From: JAKACA01 sp050010115
GTDB lineage: Bacteria > Actinomycetota > Acidimicrobiia > Acidimicrobiales > Bog-793
Reading direction: 5' to 3'
Length of the DNA: 12,848 nucleotides
Assembly: GCA_050010115.1 (NCBI GenBank)
Contig: JBEKLQ010000117.1
Span: 1 to 12,848, forward strand
Shown here piece by piece: positions 12,000 to 12,848 of the stretch (its first letter is position 1; each line of letters begins with the position of its first letter). Below the pieces are notes generated by a model that saw only the letters and a program-made list of their open reading frames with translations, did no database searches and was not told the origin of the DNA. The position numbers and the translations under genes were made by a program.

Positions 12000-12848
12000 A
12001 ATTGCGCAAGCCCGCCAGCACCGTCCGCCAGCGCTCCTTTTCGAGCTGGTACGGCGCGTAGAACGAGAAACGATCCACCACGTCGCCGAACCGCTTCCGC
12101 ACGCGGGGCGCCACCTCGTCGACGGGAGCCACGACGGCGAAGGTCTCCATCACCTCGTCATCGATCAGCTCGGCCATCTGGCCCCATTCGCCTTGCTTCG
12201 AGAGGGTGTTGAGCTTCGTCTGGAGGTCTCCCCAGCCGTGCAGCTCCAGCACGGGACGGTACGCCGGCGTCGAGCCGTAGAACGCCAGCTGCGCCTTCAC
12301 GCCGCCGGCTGCCGCCTGCCGCTCCTCGTCGGTCTCGCCGGTGGCGATCATCCCCGGGTAGGAGATCTGAAAGCTCTCCCGCGATCGCCCCGCTTTGGCG
12401 AGCCCTCGGTCCAGTGCCGGGATCGTGACCTCGCGCAAGTACCGCTCGGTGGTGAAGCCGTGGACGAGCAGGCCGTCGGCAACCTCGCCGGCGACCTCGG
12501 TCATGAGCTCGCCAACGGCGGCCAGGAACACTTTGGGCGGCCCGTAGGGGTTCGGCCCCGGGCTGAAGAACGGTGTCATGAGGGTGTGGGTGTAGAACTC
12601 GCCGCGGAAGTCGAGCTTCGTGCCGTTGTTCCACGAGTCCCAGATCGCCCGCATGGCCAGGATGTACTCGCGCATCCGAGCGGCCGGGTGCGACCAAGGC
12701 ATCGAGTAGCGCTTCTCGATGTGTGGCTTGATCTGCGATCCGAGGCCGAGCAGCAGGCGCCCCTTCGACAGCAGCTGCACGTCGTTGGCCATCGTCGCCG
12801 TGATCATCGGGCTGCGACCGAACGCCACCACAATGCCGGTGCCGAGCT
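11998..12848 (-). CDS. F420-dependent LLM-class oxidoreductase, partial
   Basis: The frame runs off the right edge; 283 codons are visible of a protein usually about 330-340 residues, so roughly the first 50 are missing. The codons before the first in-window GTG still read LGTGIVVAFGRSPMITA, which is family sequence, so that GTG is internal. Luciferase-like monooxygenase features follow: LSKGRLLLGLGSQIKPHIEK, MREYILAMRAIWDSW, the substrate-side GPPKVFLAAVGELMTEVAGE, and DGLLVHGFTTERYL. The LGLGSQIKPHIEKR stretch is characteristic of the F420-using branch of this superfamily (TIGR03617-like), common in mycobacteria and other actinobacteria. It would transfer hydride between a substrate and cofactor F420; the substrate cannot be read from sequence. 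Confidence 0.9.
   Translation of the reverse strand, partial: LGTGIVVAFGRSPMITATMANDVQLLSKGRLLLGLGSQIKPHIEKRYSMPWSHPAARMREYILAMRAIWDSWNNGTKLDFRGEFYTHTLMTPFFSPGPNPYGPPKVFLAAVGELMTEVAGEVADGLLVHGFTTERYLREVTIPALDRGLAKAGRSRESFQISYPGMIATGETDEERQAAAGGVKAQLAFYGSTPAYRPVLELHGWGDLQTKLNTLSKQGEWGQMAELIDDEVMETFAVVAPVDEVAPRVRKRFGDVVDRFSFYAPYQLEKERWRTVLAGLRN

Overview
The window is high-GC DNA from an actinobacterium. The DUF2293, DUF2510 and F420-type luciferase-like (LLM) families, several starts that look leaderless, and a leucyl-tRNA synthetase with an HQGH signature all fit that phylum. A member of the Acidimicrobiia is my best guess, but the sequence does not prove the class.

Layout. Bases 1-150 hold the start of a ribbon-helix-helix antitoxin that runs off the left edge. 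Bases ~325-8552 look like a decayed integrative element inserted in a tRNA-Ala(GGC) gene. The intact tRNA lies at 8510-8583 (minus strand). A 44-base copy of its 3' half, with 42 of 44 bases identical, sits in direct orientation at 325-368. The last 30 codons of a tyrosine integrase, including the catalytic Tyr motif, survive at 8059-8151, beside the tRNA end where an integrase normally sits. Bases 8584-12848 are ordinary chromosome: a methyltransferase remnant, a small conserved protein, leuS, then a convergent LLM oxidoreductase cut by the right edge, with a run of hairpins between the last two.

Inside the island, cargo is a mix of intact genes and gene scraps. The intact-looking genes are mostly envelope or secreted proteins: a membrane-anchored thioredoxin-like DUF929 protein, three lipoproteins, a two-helix membrane protein and a small membrane protein with a C-terminal DUF2510 motif. 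A Phd-VapC type toxin-antitoxin pair heads a four-gene minus-strand run (6443 to 4519) that continues into a protein lacking a clear N-terminus and then a lipoprotein whose ribosome binding site overlaps the previous stop codon. A DUF1330 protein with a strong ribosome binding site and a small conserved protein lie near the integrase remnant.

Between these are pieces of older genes: the N-terminal part of a DUF2293 protein, a frameshifted lipoprotein paralogue, a possible glucose-6-phosphate dehydrogenase C-terminal scrap, a beta-rich C-terminal fragment, and two unrelated fragments meeting near 7515. No replication, conjugation or excision genes are visible, so the element is probably immobile. 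The toxin-antitoxin pair may help keep it. I found no complete defence or biosynthetic system; the most notable structure is the tRNA-bounded graveyard with envelope cargo and its regulatory sites.
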